Assembly: GCA_045616505.1 (NCBI GenBank)
Contig: JAZLGV010000030.1
Location: 1 to 62,316 of the forward strand
Direction of reading: 5' to 3'
DNA from: JAKSUT01 sp045616505
GTDB taxonomy: Bacteria > Cyanobacteriota > Vampirovibrionia > Gastranaerophilales > Gastranaerophilaceae
DNA: 62,316 nt
Part shown: positions 7,595 to 15,915 of the stretch, piece after piece
Position numbering within the stretch: position 1 is the first letter of the stretch
Layout of the letters: every line of letters starts with the position of its first letter
The notes under the pieces: generated by a model
Database searches by the model: none
What the model was told of the DNA's origin: nothing
What the model saw: the letters and a program-made list of their open reading frames with translations, nothing else
Program-made: the position numbers and the translations under genes

Positions 7595-10426
7595 ATGGAA
7601 CAAAAAGAAAAAATCGAATACAAAAATACGTTGAACTTGCCGCAAACAACACTTGCGATGAGAGCAAACGCAACTCAAAAAGAACTTGAAACTCAAAAGA
7701 ATTGGGAAGAAAAAGATATATATAATAAAATTTTAGAAAGCAAAGATAAATCAAATTCTTTTGTATTACACGATGGACCTCCATATTTAAGTTCAGGAAA
7801 AATCCACGTTGGTACAGCTTTAAATAAAATTTTGAAAGACATTCTTATAAAATACAAATCACAACAAGGCTTTTACGCTCCTTACGTTCCTGGTTATGAT
7901 GGACATGGTTTGCCTATCGAAAACAAAGTTGTGAAAAATGTTGAAGGTGGAAGAAGTGCTATTACTCCATTACAATTAAGAGAAAAATGCAGAGAATACG
8001 CTCAAACAAGTTTAAAAGGTCAAGAATCTGAATTTAAAAGACTTGGGGTTTTAGGAAACTGGGACAACCCTTATCTTACTATCAAGCCTGAATTTGAAGC
8101 TGAACAAGTTAGAGTTTTTGGCGATATGTTCAAAAAAGGATATATTGAAAAAGGTTTAAAACCTGTATATTGGTGTGCAGCTTGTGAAACAGCTCTTGCA
8201 GAAGCAGAAGTTGAATATGCTGATATTACATCAACTTCAATCTATGTCCGCTTTAAATTTGACGAAGAAAGCACAACTTGCTTAAAAGAAAAATTCGATT
8301 TCTTAAAAGGAACAGAAAAAGATATTTACTCAGTAATTTGGACAACAACTCCTTGGACAATCCCTTCAAACATGGCTATTTGTTTAAATTCAAGATTTCA
8401 ATATACATTCTTTGAATACAACAACGACATCTACTATATTGCTCAAGGTTTATTAGGCGCATTCTTGCAAGGTGTTGATTGGAAAGAAGAAGATATAAAA
8501 GTTATCGGTTCTTGCACAGGTCAAGATTTAGAAAATTTAAAAACAAAACACCCGCTTTATGATAGAAAATCACCTATTATTTTAGGCGATCACGTTACAT
8601 TAGACGCTGGTACTGGTGCAGTTCATACAGCTCCTGGTCACGGTCTTGAGGACTATGTTGTTGGTGTTAAATACGGTATTGAAGTATTTTCTCCACTTGA
8701 TGATAAAGGTGTTTGGACAGATGCAGTACCTGATTTGAAAGGTATTCCTTACTACAAAGGAAATTCTATTGTTATTGAAAATCTTAAAAATTGCAAAGCA
8801 TTACTTGCAGCAGCTGATATTCAACACAGTTATCCACATTGTTGGAGATGCAAACACCCTGTAATATATAGAGCAACTCCTCAATGGTTTGTTAAAATCG
8901 ACAAATTCAGAGATAAAGCATTAGAAGCTATCAAAGGTGTAAAATGGATTCCAGCATCAGGCGAATCAAGAATTGGAAACATGGTTGAAGGTAGAACAGA
9001 TTGGTGTATTTCAAGACAAAGAGCTTGGGGTGTTCCTATCCCTGTATTCTATTGTGAAGAATGTGGTGAAGTTATTTGTAATGATGAAACTGTTGAACAC
9101 GTTGCAAAAATCTTTGAAAAAGAAAGCTCTGACGCTTGGATTAAATATTCTGAAACAGAATTGTTACCACAAGGTTACAAATGTCCAAAATGCGGCAAAA
9201 CTCATTTCAAAAAAGAAAATGACATTATGGATGTTTGGTTTGATTCTGGTGTTACTTGGCGTGCAGTTGTAGAAAAAAGAGCAGATGAACTTGGACACAC
9301 TCCTGTTGATATGTATTTAGAAGGTTCTGACCAACATAGAGGCTGGTTTCAATCTTCACTTTTAACTTCTATTGCAGTTCAAGAAAAAGCACCTTACAAA
9401 CAAGTTTTAACTCATGGTTTTGTATTTGGAGAAGACGGAAGAAAAATGTCAAAATCATTAGGTAATTACATTAGACCTGATGAAATTATACAAAAATATG
9501 GTGCAGATATTTTAAGACTTTGGGCAGCATCTGTTGATTACAGAAATGATATTAAAATCGGAAACAATATCATTGGTCAATTAACTGAAATATTTAAGAA
9601 AACAAGAAACACTGCAAGATTTTTACTTGGCAACTTGTTTGACTTTGATCCTGCAAAAGATTATGTAGAATACAAAGACTTGAAAAACTTGGATAAGTTT
9701 GCACTTCATAAATTAAACCAACTTGTTGAACAAGTTACAGTTGCGTTTAACGATTATGAATTTTACAAATATTTCCAATGCTTGCAAAATTTCGCAGCAG
9801 TAGATTTAAGTTCTTTCTATCTTGATATTGTAAAAGATAGATTATACACAGCAGGCAAAAAATCATTATCAAGAAGAGCTTGTCAAACTGTATTGTATGA
9901 AACTTGCCAAGCATTAGTAAAAATCTTAGCTCCAGTTATGCCACACCAAGCAGAAGACATTTGGCAAAACACTCCTGAATGTCAAAGAAATGGCTTAGAT
10001 AGTATTCTTCTTGCAGATTGGCCACAAGTTAAACCAGAATGGACAAACAATGAACTTGAAGAAAAATTTGCAACAATTTTGAAAACAAGAGAAGTTGTAA
10101 CTAAAGCTATTGAACCATTAAGAGCAGAAAAGAAAGTTGGAAGTTCTTTAGAAGTTGCGGTTTACATAAATGCAGATGATGCAACTAAAAATATTCTAAA
10201 AGAAGAAGAAAAAGAACTTTGCAATATTTTCATCACATCTCAAGCATACGTTTCTGGTGAAAAACCTCAAAATGTATTGAATGAATTAAAAGAAGATAAT
10301 TATACAATTTGGATTACAAAAGCAGAAGGCGAAAAATGCGAAAGATGCTGGAAATATAGAACATTAGGAGAACACGAAGGACACGAAACAATTTGTTCTG
10401 AATGTTTTGAAGCTATTTCTGAATAA
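7595..10426 (+). CDS. ileS: Isoleucine--tRNA ligase
   Basis: A 943-residue class I aminoacyl-tRNA synthetase that charges tRNA-Ile. It has the DGPPY block, the catalytic GRKMSKSLGN loop, the editing domain (about residues 190-390) and a C-terminal zinc finger (CERCW...CSEC). The HIGH signature reads HVGT, with Thr in place of the second His. The start is the ATG at 7595 behind AAGGA; an in-frame TTG five codons earlier is unlikely. No T-box leader precedes it; it is translated from the gltP transcript. A 13-bp hairpin follows the stop. Confidence 0.97.
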   Translation: MEQKEKIEYKNTLNLPQTTLAMRANATQKELETQKNWEEKDIYNKILESKDKSNSFVLHDGPPYLSSGKIHVGTALNKILKDILIKYKSQQGFYAPYVPGYDGHGLPIENKVVKNVEGGRSAITPLQLREKCREYAQTSLKGQESEFKRLGVLGNWDNPYLTIKPEFEAEQVRVFGDMFKKGYIEKGLKPVYWCAACETALAEAEVEYADITSTSIYVRFKFDEESTTCLKEKFDFLKGTEKDIYSVIWTTTPWTIPSNMAICLNSRFQYTFFEYNNDIYYIAQGLLGAFLQGVDWKEEDIKVIGSCTGQDLENLKTKHPLYDRKSPIILGDHVTLDAGTGAVHTAPGHGLEDYVVGVKYGIEVFSPLDDKGVWTDAVPDLKGIPYYKGNSIVIENLKNCKALLAAADIQHSYPHCWRCKHPVIYRATPQWFVKIDKFRDKALEAIKGVKWIPASGESRIGNMVEGRTDWCISRQRAWGVPIPVFYCEECGEVICNDETVEHVAKIFEKESSDAWIKYSETELLPQGYKCPKCGKTHFKKENDIMDVWFDSGVTWRAVVEKRADELGHTPVDMYLEGSDQHRGWFQSSLLTSIAVQEKAPYKQVLTHGFVFGEDGRKMSKSLGNYIRPDEIIQKYGADILRLWAASVDYRNDIKIGNNIIGQLTEIFKKTRNTARFLLGNLFDFDPAKDYVEYKDLKNLDKFALHKLNQLVEQVTVAFNDYEFYKYFQCLQNFAAVDLSSFYLDIVKDRLYTAGKKSLSRRACQTVLYETCQALVKILAPVMPHQAEDIWQNTPECQRNGLDSILLADWPQVKPEWTNNELEEKFATILKTREVVTKAIEPLRAEKKVGSSLEVAVYINADDATKNILKEEEKELCNIFITSQAYVSGEKPQNVLNELKEDNYTIWITKAEGEKCERCWKYRTLGEHEGHETICSECFEAISE

Positions 10427-10434
10427 AAAAGGAA

Positions 10435-10463
10435 TTCGCAGACAAAATTATTTTGTCTGCGAA
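10435..10463. terminator. 13-bp perfect hairpin between ileS and holB
   Basis: TTCGCAGACAAAA pairs perfectly with TTTTGTCTGCGAA across loop TTA. The downstream run is TAATTTT, so it is a weak terminator at best. It ends 12 bases before the holB ATG, which lacks a Shine-Dalgarno, so it may instead set readthrough or translation of holB. Confidence 0.6.
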
Positions 10464-10475
10464 TAATTTTATAAA

Positions 10476-11354
10476 ATGTTTAAACAAGAATTAAAAGAAA
10501 AATATTCTAATTTAATAAATTACTTTGAAAGTGCTTTAGCTTCAAAAGAAAAAGCTCTTTCACATAGTATTATTCTTCACGGGCTTGATACGAAAAATCA
10601 ATATTCAATAGCAACTGAAATCGCAAGAATTTTAAACTGTAAAGAGTCAAAAGAAGAAGATTGTTCTTGTTTAAACTGTCGTTGGGTTAGAGAAAAAACA
10701 CATCCTGCAGTTTTGACATTGTCAAAACTTGACAACAAACCAAGTGATGATACTTCTAAATCAGTAATATCACTTGCTCAAGCTCATTTTGTAATAAATT
10801 CTCTTTTAACAACATCAGAATATCACAGAGTATTCATTTTTTGTGATGCAGAAATAATAGATGATGAATGGACTCCACTTCCTTTAAATCAAAATAAAAT
10901 TTCAATTGAAGCAATAAATTCTTTGCTTAAAATAGTTGAAGAACCTCCACAAAATACAACATTTTTCTTTTTAACAAAGAATAAAAACGATGTAATTGAT
11001 ACCATTATTTCAAGAAGTCAATGTTTTTATGTTCCAAGTTTTGAAAAGACTACATTAAATTATAATTTAGTTGAAGATATTATAAAAAGTTATCCGAATA
11101 TTGAAAGAAATAAGACATTCGATATTGCAAAAAATATTGCAAATCTTTCAAATGATTACACTCCAGATGAAATTCTTTCGCAAGTTCAAAATTATATGTC
11201 AGCAGTTTTAAAATCAAATTTAAACAATCCTCAATTGAAAGTTAAAATAATTTCAGACATAAAAGAAGTAGAACAAACAAAAAAGAATATTCAAAGACAT
11301 TTAAGTCCATTACTTGCAATAGAAAATATGTTTTTAAATATAACTAAAAATTAA
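10476..11354 (+). CDS. holB: DNA polymerase III subunit delta' (HolB)
   Basis: A 292-residue clamp-loader subunit. It contains the four-cysteine zinc module (around residues 54-69), the delta' form of the AAA domain in which the Walker A loop is lost (HGLDTKNQY), the EAINSLLKIVEEPP motif and the S-R-S-Q sensor-1 region (SRC in catalytic subunits). It partners DnaX and HolA in loading the beta clamp. The start is chosen by frame only, since no good ribosome site is visible. Its stop overlaps by four bases the stop of the convergent nucleotidyltransferase gene. Confidence 0.88.
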   Translation: MFKQELKEKYSNLINYFESALASKEKALSHSIILHGLDTKNQYSIATEIARILNCKESKEEDCSCLNCRWVREKTHPAVLTLSKLDNKPSDDTSKSVISLAQAHFVINSLLTTSEYHRVFIFCDAEIIDDEWTPLPLNQNKISIEAINSLLKIVEEPPQNTTFFFLTKNKNDVIDTIISRSQCFYVPSFEKTTLNYNLVEDIIKSYPNIERNKTFDIAKNIANLSNDYTPDEILSQVQNYMSAVLKSNLNNPQLKVKIISDIKEVEQTKKNIQRHLSPLLAIENMFLNITKN

Positions 11355-12361
11355 CTAAAAAATCTTTTTGAAATAACTTGGTTAGGTCCAATTATTTGAT
11401 TTACCATATCAACTTTTATTTCTGAATGAGATGCTATTATGCAATTTTTTAAAGTTACATTATCAAAAATTTCTACATCATCCCAGATAATGCAATTTTC
11501 TAAAACAACATTTTTGCCGATAATAGAATTGTCGCCGATAACATTACATCCAATGATTTTTGAACTTGGTGCAACGTAGCTTTTTCCTTTTAAAAGCAAA
11601 CCATCAGCAACCTTTTCTATTTCTGTGTGAGCAATATTATATTTTCCACTAAATAAATCAAATGTAGATTGAGCATATTGGTCAATTGTACCTATATCAC
11701 TCCAATATTCCTTAACTTCAAAAGTGTTAATTTTAATTCCTTTTTCTAATAAGCAAGGGAAAACATTTTTTGCAAAATCATAGAATTGATTTTCTGGAAT
11801 GTAATTAAATATTTCATAATTAAAAATATAAATACCTGTATTTATACAATCGCTTTTTGCTTCTTTAATAGAAGGTTTTTCTTGAAATTCTATGACAAAA
11901 CCATTTTTATCTCTTACAACAACTCCAAAATTTGGAAGTTCTTCTTGTGCAATTTGTTTTACACCCATTGAAACAATAGCACCAGAAGCATTGTGAGCTT
12001 CAATAGCTGCTTTGAAATCAACATTTGAAAGTCCATCTGCAGATAAAACTAAAAAAGTTTCACCTTCTTCAAAAAAGAATTGACATTTTTTTACTCCACC
12101 TGCCGTTCCAGACAAAGTTTCTTCTTGAATGTAGTTAAAATTTATACCTAAGGAATTATCTTTGTATCTTTCAATAATTTTATCGGCTTTATAATAAGTA
12201 TTTGCAACAACATCACAAATTCCAATTGATTTTAAACGTTCTAAAAGTATATCCATCATTGGACGATTTGCGATAGGAACAAGTGGTTTTGGAACATCTT
12301 GAGTAAGAGGATCAAGTCTTGAACCAACTCCTGCTGCCATTATCATTGCTTTTTTAACCAT
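11351..12361 (-). CDS. Sugar-phosphate nucleotidyltransferase with hexapeptide tail
   Basis: A 336-residue NDP-sugar pyrophosphorylase. The N-terminal GT-A fold shows the pyrophosphorylase signature (AAGVGSRLDPLT...PKPLVPI) and the metal/substrate positions LSADGL, FQEKP and NTGIY. Residues from about 250 onward are left-handed beta-helix hexapeptide repeats (IIGCNVIGDNSIIGKNV). It most resembles mannose-1-phosphate guanylyltransferase or glucose-1-phosphate thymidylyl/uridylyltransferase-like proteins; the exact sugar cannot be told. The start is the ATG at 12361 behind AAAGGA, not the ATG five codons upstream. Likely supplies activated sugar for envelope polysaccharide. Confidence 0.85.
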   Translation of the reverse strand: MVKKAMIMAAGVGSRLDPLTQDVPKPLVPIANRPMMDILLERLKSIGICDVVANTYYKADKIIERYKDNSLGINFNYIQEETLSGTAGGVKKCQFFFEEGETFLVLSADGLSNVDFKAAIEAHNASGAIVSMGVKQIAQEELPNFGVVVRDKNGFVIEFQEKPSIKEAKSDCINTGIYIFNYEIFNYIPENQFYDFAKNVFPCLLEKGIKINTFEVKEYWSDIGTIDQYAQSTFDLFSGKYNIAHTEIEKVADGLLLKGKSYVAPSSKIIGCNVIGDNSIIGKNVVLENCIIWDDVEIFDNVTLKNCIIASHSEIKVDMVNQIIGPNQVISKRFFS

Positions 12362-12462
12362 TAAAAATCCTTTCAAATACTATTTTCACTCATTTTTACA
12401 TAAAATATTAAATTTTTCAATTTATTTAGACTTTTAGTCGAATATATTATAAGATAGAAATT

Positions 12463-13590
12463 ATGAATATGAATAAAAGAAGAAAAGCTCAACAGATAGT
12501 TGAATTTATACTTGTTGCACCGTTTTTGATTATATTTTTAGGGATTTTGACAGAATATGCTTATGCATTAAGCGTAAATATGACATTGACTTCAACATTA
12601 AAAGATGCAACAACAAATATTTATAGAGAAATTTCTCCATCTTTAACAGAAGATAAAATTTTAGAAATAGTAAAAACAAAATATATTAAGTCATTAGAAA
12701 ACAATAATATTCCGACAAAAGATGAAAATAATATCACATTAACTTGTGTTACTTCAGGCAAAACAACTGTATTTATGGGTACTTATACTTATTATTCAGC
12801 ATTTACTTTACCAAATGTATTTTTTCATTTTCTTCCAGAAAAATTTAATTTTTTCGTAACTGCTGCTGTACCTTCTGCATATTTAAAAAGTAATGTTTAT
12901 GCAGGTACAGATTCAAGTGCTTTAGATAGCATTTGGGGTGCATCAGATTTAACATCATTAAATAGTTATAATGGAATAAAAAAAGGGATTTTGAATGATA
13001 CAACTACTAATGCAAGGCAACAAATATTGTTTTTCGTTCCATTTGTAAATAAAAATTTAAAAAATCCGTACGTTTTAGTTGATTGGGCAGGAAATATTTT
13101 AAAACCAGACGGCGAAGATAATAGTTATTATTATTTCACTTCTGAAAATTCAAATCTTGGTGTTTGCAGAAATGTTACTCAAGAAAGTGGTGAATCTTCA
13201 TTAGTTTGTGATATTACAAATACAAATGCTTTCGATTATATGGCAACGAAAAATATTAATATGGTGTTTTTCGCAAATGAAGAAAGTAATGATTTGAATT
13301 CAATCACAAGTAATTGGATAACTGGAACGGATAATGTATATGGTGATATTTCAAGTTCAAGTATTAGCGGAATTTTAAAAAAAATAATAACTTTAAAAGC
13401 TTCAGTAGAGAGTTCTTATCTAGGAAATTTTGATAATATTGAAGTTTATAATTACAATGTTTCGATTTGTCCTAAAAATACCATAATAAGACATAATTTT
13501 GGCTCTATGATATTTATGGATAAAGATGCAACAAATATGAATACGATTACGAATGGAAAAAGTATTCGTACATTTGATTTTGGAGAATAA
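12463..13590 (+). CDS. TadE-like membrane-anchored pseudopilin
   Basis: A 375-residue protein with the TadE-type start: a short basic leader (MNMNKRRKAQQIVEF), an N-terminal hydrophobic helix (about residues 14-36) preceded by the glutamate typical of pseudopilins (V-E-F), then a long extracytoplasmic domain. It is longer than ordinary TadE, which suggests a lineage-specific surface domain. It lies directly before a TadG-like gene with a one-base gap, so the two form a transcription unit. No other tad genes (ATPase, secretin, prepilin peptidase) are in the window. Function as pilus-associated or adhesion protein is inference. Confidence 0.6.
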   Translation: MNMNKRRKAQQIVEFILVAPFLIIFLGILTEYAYALSVNMTLTSTLKDATTNIYREISPSLTEDKILEIVKTKYIKSLENNNIPTKDENNITLTCVTSGKTTVFMGTYTYYSAFTLPNVFFHFLPEKFNFFVTAAVPSAYLKSNVYAGTDSSALDSIWGASDLTSLNSYNGIKKGILNDTTTNARQQILFFVPFVNKNLKNPYVLVDWAGNILKPDGEDNSYYYFTSENSNLGVCRNVTQESGESSLVCDITNTNAFDYMATKNINMVFFANEESNDLNSITSNWITGTDNVYGDISSSSISGILKKIITLKASVESSYLGNFDNIEVYNYNVSICPKNTIIRHNFGSMIFMDKDATNMNTITNGKSIRTFDFGE

Positions 13591-13591
13591 T

Positions 13592-14716
13592 ATGAAAAAA
13601 AAGGCAAGTGTAACATTATATATAATCGCATTATTTACGTTATTTCTTGCGTTTTGTTCTTTTGCAATTGATGGAACAATAATTTTTACAAAAAGGTTTA
13701 AACTTCAGAATATAACAGAAAGTACAGCACTTGCTGCGGCTCAAGAATTTGATAACACTTCAAAAAATTCCAATACAGATACAAATATAAAAGAAAATGT
13801 AAGAAAAGTTGCAACAGAAACTTTCGATATTTTAAAAAATGATTCATTGGAAAATGCAACAATAGAAATTTCTATAAATACAGAATCAAATAAGGTTTTA
13901 ATAAAAAGCGAATGTAAAGCACAAACATATTTTCTAGCCTTTTTAGGTGTGAAATGGGTGAATTTAAAAGCAAAATCTTGTGCAATAAGTGAGATAATGT
14001 CTGTTAATGCTAAACATGCGGGGATTAATTGGCTTACAAGTAAAGCGGCATATATATCAGATATTTTATTTTCTGGAGATGATTTAAAAGATACTGCGGT
14101 ATTATTTCCTTTGGGAAGTAGCTTTTCAGCAAGTATAGTTACTGAAAGTTCTGATAAAGTTGGATATATATTTAATCTTATAGATTCAGAAAATGATGAA
14201 GGTTTGAGTCTAGGACCTGGAGGATTTATAACTATTAAATTGCCTACTCCTATTCTTGATAAATCAGGTTATGATTTCGAAATTGATGAAGCAGGAGCAT
14301 TAGAAGGTTATATGGTTTTTGCAGGTATTGATAAAAACCCTGATAATCCATATATAAATTCTAAAACTGTAGGTGATGGTATTTCTTGGGCTAATATAAG
14401 TGCTTGTGGAACTTCAGTTAATAGTAGTTCTGTTGATGGTAATTATTATGCTCAAACAAGTTCTTTAGGCTCTCAAAGAAAAGTATATGGTAGTAATTAT
14501 TTTGATATTTCAAACGGATGTGGTGGCAATATTTCAATGATTAAATATCTTAGAATTGTTGATGATAACAGCGAAACGGCATTTGTGACAAATAATAAAA
14601 ATGATTATTATAAGACAACACTTTATGGAGAAGCAAGCAGTATAACGGCAGGTGCAGACATTGATGCGATAAAGATTTTAAATCACGTTAAACTTATTAA
14701 TTCAAAAGATTTCTAA
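13592..14716 (+). CDS. TadG-like pilus-associated protein
   Basis: A 374-residue protein with one N-terminal helix (SVTLYIIALFTLFLAFCSFAIDG) followed by residues typical of TadE/TadG-like proteins (a polar stretch and LAAAQEF). The rest is extracytoplasmic and unassigned. The frame is open 13 codons upstream, but the ATG 13592 sits behind GGAGAATA at the end of the previous gene, which fixes the start. In TadG proteins the helix anchors the protein at the inner membrane; the role here is inferred from the pair organisation. Confidence 0.6.
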   Translation: MKKKASVTLYIIALFTLFLAFCSFAIDGTIIFTKRFKLQNITESTALAAAQEFDNTSKNSNTDTNIKENVRKVATETFDILKNDSLENATIEISINTESNKVLIKSECKAQTYFLAFLGVKWVNLKAKSCAISEIMSVNAKHAGINWLTSKAAYISDILFSGDDLKDTAVLFPLGSSFSASIVTESSDKVGYIFNLIDSENDEGLSLGPGGFITIKLPTPILDKSGYDFEIDEAGALEGYMVFAGIDKNPDNPYINSKTVGDGISWANISACGTSVNSSSVDGNYYAQTSSLGSQRKVYGSNYFDISNGCGGNISMIKYLRIVDDNSETAFVTNNKNDYYKTTLYGEASSITAGADIDAIKILNHVKLINSKDF

Positions 14717-14741
14717 TATTTTTAAGATAAAAAATTCAAGT

Positions 14742-14782
14742 AAAAAAGAGGGCGAAAAGTTTTACTTTTCGCCCTCTTTTTT
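14742..14782. terminator. Strong bidirectional terminator
   Basis: A 19-bp perfect stem (AAAAAAGAGGGCGAAAAGT and its complement) with loop TTT, flanked by T-runs on both strands. It ends the TadE/TadG transcript and the convergent YtxH operon. Confidence 0.95.
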
Positions 14783-14797
14783 ACCTTTTTAACAAGA

Positions 14798-15061
14798 TTA
14801 ATCTTCAACTTTTTGTTTGTTAATTAAATCTTGAATTTTTCCCATTATTTCTTCACCTTTGTCTTGAAGGTCAGAAACAATGTCTTCGGCTTTATCTTGA
14901 ATTTCTTTTACAGTTTTATCAGTTTTTTCTGCTACATCTTTTGACATATCGCTCAACATTTCACGAGTTTTTGAACCTTCTTGAGGGGCTAGTAAAACTC
15001 CTGCGATAGCACCTAATGCACCACCTACAATAAAACCTGCTAAAAATTTTCCTGCTGACAT
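14798..15061 (-). CDS. YtxH domain protein
   Basis: An 87-residue protein with an N-terminal glycine-rich membrane helix (GKFLAGFIVGGALGAIAGVLLAP), the hallmark of YtxH, then a charged coiled-coil tail (about 30-82). It is the last gene of a three-gene minus-strand unit together with a DUF948-like protein and a second YtxH. The same gene types make up the Bacillus ytxGHJ general-stress operon, so an envelope-stress role is plausible but unproven. The start is well set by AAGGAG. Confidence 0.8.
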   Translation of the reverse strand: MSAGKFLAGFIVGGALGAIAGVLLAPQEGSKTREMLSDMSKDVAEKTDKTVKEIQDKAEDIVSDLQDKGEEIMGKIQDLINKQKVED

Positions 15062-15072
15062 AATATTTCTCC

Positions 15073-15456
15073 TTATTTACGTTTTAAAAACAATTTTAAT
15101 ACTGTAACTAAACCTTTTGTTAAGCCTTTTACAAGACCTCCAGAAATAGTTTTAGCCTTAGTGAACATAATAGAACCTGCTCCAAAAATTTCTTCTAATA
15201 TTTTTGAAAAACTATCTACTTTGCTATTAGCATTTTTTGCTATTGAATTTATGCTTTTCAATGTACTGCTTAATTCACTTAATGCTGGTTTTAATTCATC
15301 TTTAATAACAACAGTTGTGTCAGATAAATTTTTTGCCAATTTTGACATATCAAATAATAACTTAACTAAAAAGCCCCCAACCACAAGAACTGTAATACCT
15401 GTAGCAATAGCTAAAAAAGTCAAACCATTATTTAAAATAATTTGCGATGTGTCCAT
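15073..15456 (-). CDS. DUF948-like (YtxG-type) membrane protein
   Basis: A 127-residue protein with one N-terminal transmembrane helix (about 12-36) followed by amphipathic helices typical of the DUF948/YtxG group. It lies 11 bases upstream of the YtxH gene and behind an AAAGGAAA site. Its membership of this operon, more than its own weak motif content, supports the call. Function unknown. Confidence 0.65.
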   Translation of the reverse strand: MDTSQIILNNGLTFLAIATGITVLVVGGFLVKLLFDMSKLAKNLSDTTVVIKDELKPALSELSSTLKSINSIAKNANSKVDSFSKILEEIFGAGSIMFTKAKTISGGLVKGLTKGLVTVLKLFLKRK

Positions 15457-15479
15457 TATTATAATTTCCTTTCAAAGCA

Positions 15480-15794
15480 CTAATTAAAATCGTAATCTGC
15501 TTCGCCTTCTAATTCTTTTGCTTTTCTCATTTTTCTCGATTTAATCATATGAGCAATTTTTCTAAATTGTCTTTCTAATTTATATTTCATCAAATCCATT
15601 GATTCTAAAGCTTGTTTTTTTGCTTCCATTACTTCTGGAGAATATTTTTCAGAAAGTTCAGAAACAACTTCTTTTAATTCTTTTCTTGATTCTTCACCAG
15701 ATTTTGGAGCATATAAAACACCTGCAATAATTCCGCCAACAACACCTGCTAGCAAACCGAGACCAAATCCTATTGAACTTTTTTCTTTAGACAT
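15480..15794 (-). CDS. YtxH domain protein, first gene of operon
   Basis: A 104-residue second YtxH paralogue with the same architecture: a Gly/Ala-rich membrane helix with LYAPKSGEE directly after it, then a long charged helix ending in a Lys/Arg-rich patch (KIAHMIKSRKMRK). It leads the three-gene unit and has a GAGGTG ribosome site. Two YtxH proteins flanking a DUF948 protein suggest a hetero-oligomeric membrane assembly (inference). Confidence 0.78.
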   Translation of the reverse strand: MSKEKSSIGFGLGLLAGVVGGIIAGVLYAPKSGEESRKELKEVVSELSEKYSPEVMEAKKQALESMDLMKYKLERQFRKIAHMIKSRKMRKAKELEGEADYDFN

Positions 15795-15864
15795 TTAAAC
15801 ACCTCACATTCGTGCATTAAGTATAACATTTTTTTTTCGATTTTTCAATAACTGACTGTATAAT

Positions 15865-15895
15865 AAAAGACGATAGTATTGAACTATCGTCTTTT
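15865..15895 (-). terminator. Terminator of the 520-residue gene
   Basis: A 12-bp stem AAAAGACGATAG/CTATCGTCTTTT with a 7-base loop lies 21 bases after the stop of the minus-strand gene and is followed by a T-rich tract on that strand. Confidence 0.8.
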
Positions 15896-15915
15896 ATCTG
15901 TATTTTAATAGTTTA

